A stretch of DNA of 16,888 bases from Anaerolineae bacterium (GTDB lineage: Bacteria > Chloroflexota > Anaerolineae > JACIWP01), in NCBI GenBank assembly GCA_014360855.1, contig JACIWP010000029.1, positions 1 through 16,888 on the forward strand, written 5' to 3'. Below, one piece after another: positions 14,389-16,888 of the stretch. The position numbers were made by a program, and so were the translations under genes. Each line of letters opens with the position of its first letter. Positions within the stretch are counted from its first letter, which is position 1. The notes beneath the pieces were generated by a model. That model was not told the DNA's origin. It saw only the letters and a list, made by a program, of their open reading frames with translations, and searched no databases.

Positions 14389-15171
14389 ATGCGAGAGAGA
14401 AAACGCGAACAGAAACCACTGCCGTTACTGCCGCCCCGGCGCGTCACCGTGGTGGACTCGATCATTGAACAGCTCGTCTCATTGATCCAGCGGGGTGAAC
14501 TGAAACCGGGTGACAAACTGCCCTCGGAGCGCCGGCTGATGGAGATGCTGGGCGTCAGCCGTTCCTCGGTACGCGAGGCCCTGCAGTCCCTGGCGGCCAT
14601 GGGACTGGTCGAGGGGCGCGCCGGCGAGGGCACTTTCATCAAACAGCCCAAGCCCCAGTTCGACTTCGGGATGGATATCGCCTCCCTGTCCACTGCGCTC
14701 CAGAAGGAAATGCGCCTGCACCTGCTCCAGGCCCGCTTCCTCCTGGAAAAGGAGATCGTCCTGCTGGCCGCGCAGAACATCACCGACGAACACCGCCGGG
14801 CACTGAACGAGGCTCTCGCCGCATACCTGGCGGTGGACCAGTTGGCGGAGTATGCCGCGGCGATGGAGGGCCGGCCTACTGGCTCCTCGCATGACCGCAT
14901 CCATCTGACCATCGCTGAATCTACCGGCAACCCTATCCTGGTGCAACTGCTCAAAACGCTCCTGGACATGGTGCCCAAGACCCTGCGCCTGCGCGGCTTC
15001 CTGGAAGGCTCACCGGAGCAGAACCAGCGCTGGATTGAGGCGGAGCGGCAGATTCACAGCGGGATGTGTGAAGCGGTCATCCAGGGACAGGCCGACGCGG
15101 CGGTGGAGTGGCTTCAGCGGCATTATGACCTGGAGAAGGAGATTATCGAAACGTACTACCGCCAGCAATAG
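14389..15171 (+). CDS. FadR/GntR-family transcriptional regulator with FCD domain
   Basis: A ligand-responsive DNA-binding regulator, usually of organic-acid, sugar-acid or amino-acid metabolism. It is 260 aa. The winged helix-turn-helix covers about 18-87 (SIIEQLVSLIQRGELKPGDKLPSERRLMEMLGVSRSSVREALQ, G.GTF), and the helical FCD ligand domain about 105-250. FCD metal-site residues visible are H172, H223 and H245. The usual Asp four residues before the first His is replaced by H168, with D169 beside it, so the metal site may be altered. The start is the ATG with AGGA 6 nt upstream; the open frame extends back to 14212 but runs through the promoter. No metabolic gene lies next to it, so the target is unknown. 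It is transcribed alone, between its own promoter and terminator. Confidence 0.93.
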   Translation: MRERKREQKPLPLLPPRRVTVVDSIIEQLVSLIQRGELKPGDKLPSERRLMEMLGVSRSSVREALQSLAAMGLVEGRAGEGTFIKQPKPQFDFGMDIASLSTALQKEMRLHLLQARFLLEKEIVLLAAQNITDEHRRALNEALAAYLAVDQLAEYAAAMEGRPTGSSHDRIHLTIAESTGNPILVQLLKTLLDMVPKTLRLRGFLEGSPEQNQRWIEAERQIHSGMCEAVIQGQADAAVEWLQRHYDLEKEIIETYYRQQ

Positions 15172-15193
15172 GCACGGCGCGCCTATATATCTG

Positions 15194-15222
15194 CCAGGCC
15201 TGCCCAGCAGGCCTGGTTTTTT
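15194..15222 (+). terminator. Intrinsic terminator of the FadR/GntR regulator
   Basis: A perfect 10-bp stem (15194-15203 with 15207-15216), a 3-nt CCA loop and TTTTTT at 15217-15222, then ATTATTAATT. It is a textbook Rho-independent terminator 22 nt after the stop codon. Confidence 0.95.
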
Positions 15223-15256
15223 ATTATTAATTCCTGCCGCCGGCCCCGTCCGAACC

Positions 15257-15286
15257 TTGACGCTCAATTTCGGAATGTGCTACAAT
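15257..15286 (+). promoter_or_regulatory. Promoter of the two-TM hypothetical protein
   Basis: -35 TTGACG (15257-15262), an 18-bp spacer and -10 TACAAT (15281-15286), each matching the consensus at 5 of 6 positions. Transcription should start near 15293. The ~94-nt leader holds an 8-bp hairpin, CTGCCGGC/GCCGGCAG (15334-15341 with 15351-15358). Confidence 0.7.
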
Positions 15287-15386
15287 ACCCTTGCGATCGC
15301 TAATGCACGATCTGCGGTAGCCCTTGTCAACCTCTGCCGGCCCAGTCCCAGCCGGCAGTACATTACGCACGCCAGGAGGGGATGTC

Positions 15387-16421
15387 ATGCGGATCAGCGG
15401 GCAGAAAGCAACCATTGTGATCGCCCTTGCCGCGTTCCTGGCCGGCCTCCTGCTGGGCTGGCTGGTCATCGGCTGGTGGCTGTGGCCGGTCGAGTATTAT
15501 GACACCGACCCGATTGATCTGCGCGCCGAGCACAAGCTGGCCTATGTCACGATGGTGGCCGACTCCTATTTCGTGACCCATGACCTGGACCAAGCGCGCC
15601 AGCGGCTGGCCGGCTGGCCCCCCGACGAACTGGCCGCCATCCTCACCAATCTCCAATCCGAATACATGCGTCAGGGTCGCGGCTCGGATGCCCAGCGTAT
15701 CGCCGCGCTAGCGCGCGACCTGGGCATTACCCCTTCTGCTCAGCCGACCCCGCCGGGTGCGGAAACCGCGCCGGCGCCGCGCAAGGGCATCCTCGCGAAT
15801 CTGGTTGCCATCTGCGGCGTGCTCATCGGCATCGCGATCCTGCTCGCCGCGGCCGCATTGGGGTGGAGCTACCTCCAGAAGCGCCGTGGGGTGCAGGTGG
15901 CCCAGCCGGCCGCTGGCCCCGCGCCGGCCCCGACAGCCGTGCCTGGCGCGCCGGCCGCTCCCGCGCCGGCCGCCCCGCCGATTTCGACCCTGGGCACCTT
16001 CACCTCGACCTATAACCTGGGAGATGACAGCTTCGACGAGAGCTTCGCCATTGAGACGCCCTCCGGGGAATTCCTTGGCGAATGCGGCATGGGCATCTCC
16101 GAAACCCTGGGCGAGGGCACGCCCAGCTTGGTGACCGCCTTCGAGGTCTGGCTCTTCGACAAGAGCGATATCCGCACCGTGACCAAGGTCCTGATGAGCC
16201 AGTACGCCTTCGAGGATGCCGAACTGCGCACGCGGCTGGCGCCCAAGGGGGAGGCCATTCTGGCCGAGCCGGGCAAGGTCTTCACGCTGGAGACCAGCAC
16301 CCTGCGGGTGCGGGCGGAGATCAAGGAGATGGTCTACGGCGCCGGCGAAGGGCCCGAGCAGAGCCATTTCGCTCGCCTCAGCGTCCAGCTCACCGCCATG
16401 CCGAAGCGTCCGGAAGAATAA
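15387..16421 (+). CDS. Hypothetical two-TM membrane protein with Pro/Ala-rich linker and C-terminal beta-rich domain
   Basis: I do not recognise the family. In the 344-aa protein a TM or signal-anchor lies at about 10-33. A short, probably helical extracytoplasmic part covers about 36-115 (AEHKLAYVTMVADSYFVTHDLDQARQRL), followed by a Pro-rich stretch at about 116-132 and a second TM at about 136-160. After KRR comes a Pro/Ala linker (about 172-198). The C-terminal domain (about 203-340) is rich in predicted strands: FTSTYNLGDDSFDESFAIETPSGEFLGECGMGIS, then AFEVWLFDKSDIRTVTKVLMS. With two TMs, both ends should be cytoplasmic. The start is the ATG preceded by GGAGG; an ATG at 15324 would add 21 residues but lacks a better ribosome site. 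It has its own promoter and terminator and is monocistronic. Confidence 0.85.
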   Translation: MRISGQKATIVIALAAFLAGLLLGWLVIGWWLWPVEYYDTDPIDLRAEHKLAYVTMVADSYFVTHDLDQARQRLAGWPPDELAAILTNLQSEYMRQGRGSDAQRIAALARDLGITPSAQPTPPGAETAPAPRKGILANLVAICGVLIGIAILLAAAALGWSYLQKRRGVQVAQPAAGPAPAPTAVPGAPAAPAPAAPPISTLGTFTSTYNLGDDSFDESFAIETPSGEFLGECGMGISETLGEGTPSLVTAFEVWLFDKSDIRTVTKVLMSQYAFEDAELRTRLAPKGEAILAEPGKVFTLETSTLRVRAEIKEMVYGAGEGPEQSHFARLSVQLTAMPKRPEE

Positions 16422-16440
16422 CCCCTGGCCAAGGGATGCG

Positions 16441-16475
16441 AAAAAGGCCCGCGAAACCACCTCGCGGGCCTTTTT
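16441..16475. terminator. Bidirectional intrinsic terminator
   Basis: A perfect 14-bp stem (16441-16454 with 16462-16475) with a 7-nt loop. The A5/T5 ends supply a U-tract on both strands. It ends the two-TM gene on the plus strand and the SWIM gene on the minus strand. Confidence 0.92.
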
Positions 16476-16517
16476 GGTTCCCCGCCGGATCAGGACCGGC
16501 CAGATTGTCGTGCAGAA

Positions 16518-16754
16518 CTACATGAGGCCAGGCCGCAGGCCGGTATACCATTCATACGCCAGGGTATGGGCGCACCAGCGGTGCCGGCGATAATAGCCGC
16601 ACGTGCACGCCCATCCCCCATCATCCCGTCTCGTCAAGATATAGTCCCCGTGGTCTCCCCGCACGCTTACCGATTCCCCGCTCACCGTGAAGCGCTCCGG
16701 CTCCAGCGCGTACAGCCGTGCCTTTTGGATCTTCCCGATGCGGTCGGAGAACAT
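16518..16754 (-). CDS. Small SWIM zinc-finger protein
   Basis: A 78-aa protein carrying one SWIM-type zinc-binding motif, CxC-x8-CxH, in GWACTCGYYRRHRWCAHTLAYEW (about residues 48-70). SWIM domains mediate DNA or protein contacts; a stand-alone protein of this size has no assignable process. An N-terminal part of ~45 residues (IQKARLYALEPERFTV, RGDHGDYILTR) looks like the beta-rich segment that precedes SWIM motifs in larger proteins. An ATG further upstream at 16826 is open, but the ATG at 16754 has a perfect GGAGGT 4-5 nt upstream and was chosen. It converges on the bidirectional terminator shared with the two-TM gene. I see no clear promoter upstream. Confidence 0.8.
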   Translation of the reverse strand: MFSDRIGKIQKARLYALEPERFTVSGESVSVRGDHGDYILTRRDDGGWACTCGYYRRHRWCAHTLAYEWYTGLRPGLM

Positions 16755-16888
16755 AACACCTCCTCGGAAGGGGATGGTAAAGGGCATTCCTGATACCAGT
16801 GTAGCCGTCCGGGGGAGGTCCGACATGATGATCGCGCGACGGTTTCCCTACGCCGGCGGAAAGTCCCCGCCTGTCACGGCGCTTTAGC

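Noticed and set aside
16824..16887. 20-codon frame on the plus strand with GGAGG upstream of ATGATG
   Set aside because: Too short to support without conservation data, no terminator or partner visible, and it overlaps the upstream region of the SWIM gene.
16840..16888. GGAAAGTCC string reminiscent of the 5' conserved part of RNase P RNA
   Set aside because: The following bases do not continue the RNase P pattern and the window ends, so no supported RNA gene can be called.
1..16888. CRISPR arrays, tRNA genes, transposases, phage genes or defence operons
   Set aside because: No regularly spaced repeats, no cloverleaf-type segments noticed and no proteins of these classes were seen among the supported genes.

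Overview
This 16.9 kb, GC-rich window (roughly 63-65% G+C by eye) looks like ordinary bacterial chromosome, most likely from a Chloroflexota bacterium of the Anaerolineae type. That assignment is inference. It rests on the gene set, the Cys-containing form of ribosomal protein S18, sigma70-type promoters and a very heavy use of the palindrome GCCGGC. No phage, plasmid, insertion-sequence, CRISPR, tRNA or rRNA feature was seen.

Left part (1-5360). A bifunctional (p)ppGpp synthetase/hydrolase (rel) runs rightward from its own promoter and meets a leftward operon at a bidirectional terminator near 2380-2408. The leftward operon reads rpsF - ssb - rpsR - membrane-anchored parvulin peptidyl-prolyl isomerase. 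It has a near-consensus promoter and a leader of about 108 nt that folds into a hairpin resembling the S6:S18 autoregulatory motif. Its ssb gene is unusual: it encodes two tandem OB folds that are about 48% identical to each other, and it lacks the usual acidic C-terminal tip. S18 carries a long acidic N-terminal extension.

Middle part (5360-10300). The translation-associated ATPase gene ychF lies downstream of a very large membrane histidine kinase (about 1131 aa: polytopic N-terminus, extracytoplasmic sensor, HAMP, GAF, PAS, HisKA, HATPase). No response regulator is visible. The kinase promoter is close to consensus (TTGACA-17-TAAAAT) with an AT-rich stretch just upstream.

Right of the 403-bp divergent intergenic region (10300-14210) lies a tight rightward operon. 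It encodes a PadR-family regulator with an AT-hook-like tail, an ABC ATPase and an 841-aa MacB/FtsX-type permease. This is probably a regulated efflux or lipoprotein/peptide-handling transporter. A 10-bp word, ATACATTTTA, overlaps the -10 elements of both divergent promoters, so the PadR protein may control the kinase as well as its own operon.

Right end (14210-16888). A REP-like palindrome is followed by a FadR/GntR-type regulator with its own promoter and a textbook terminator. Next comes a two-TM protein of unknown function with its own promoter and a bidirectional terminator. Last, on the minus strand, is a 78-aa SWIM zinc-finger protein. I do not see a clearly new multi-gene defence or mobile system. 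The most unusual items are the duplicated SSB, the PadR/AT-hook/divergent-promoter arrangement and the rpsF leader structure.
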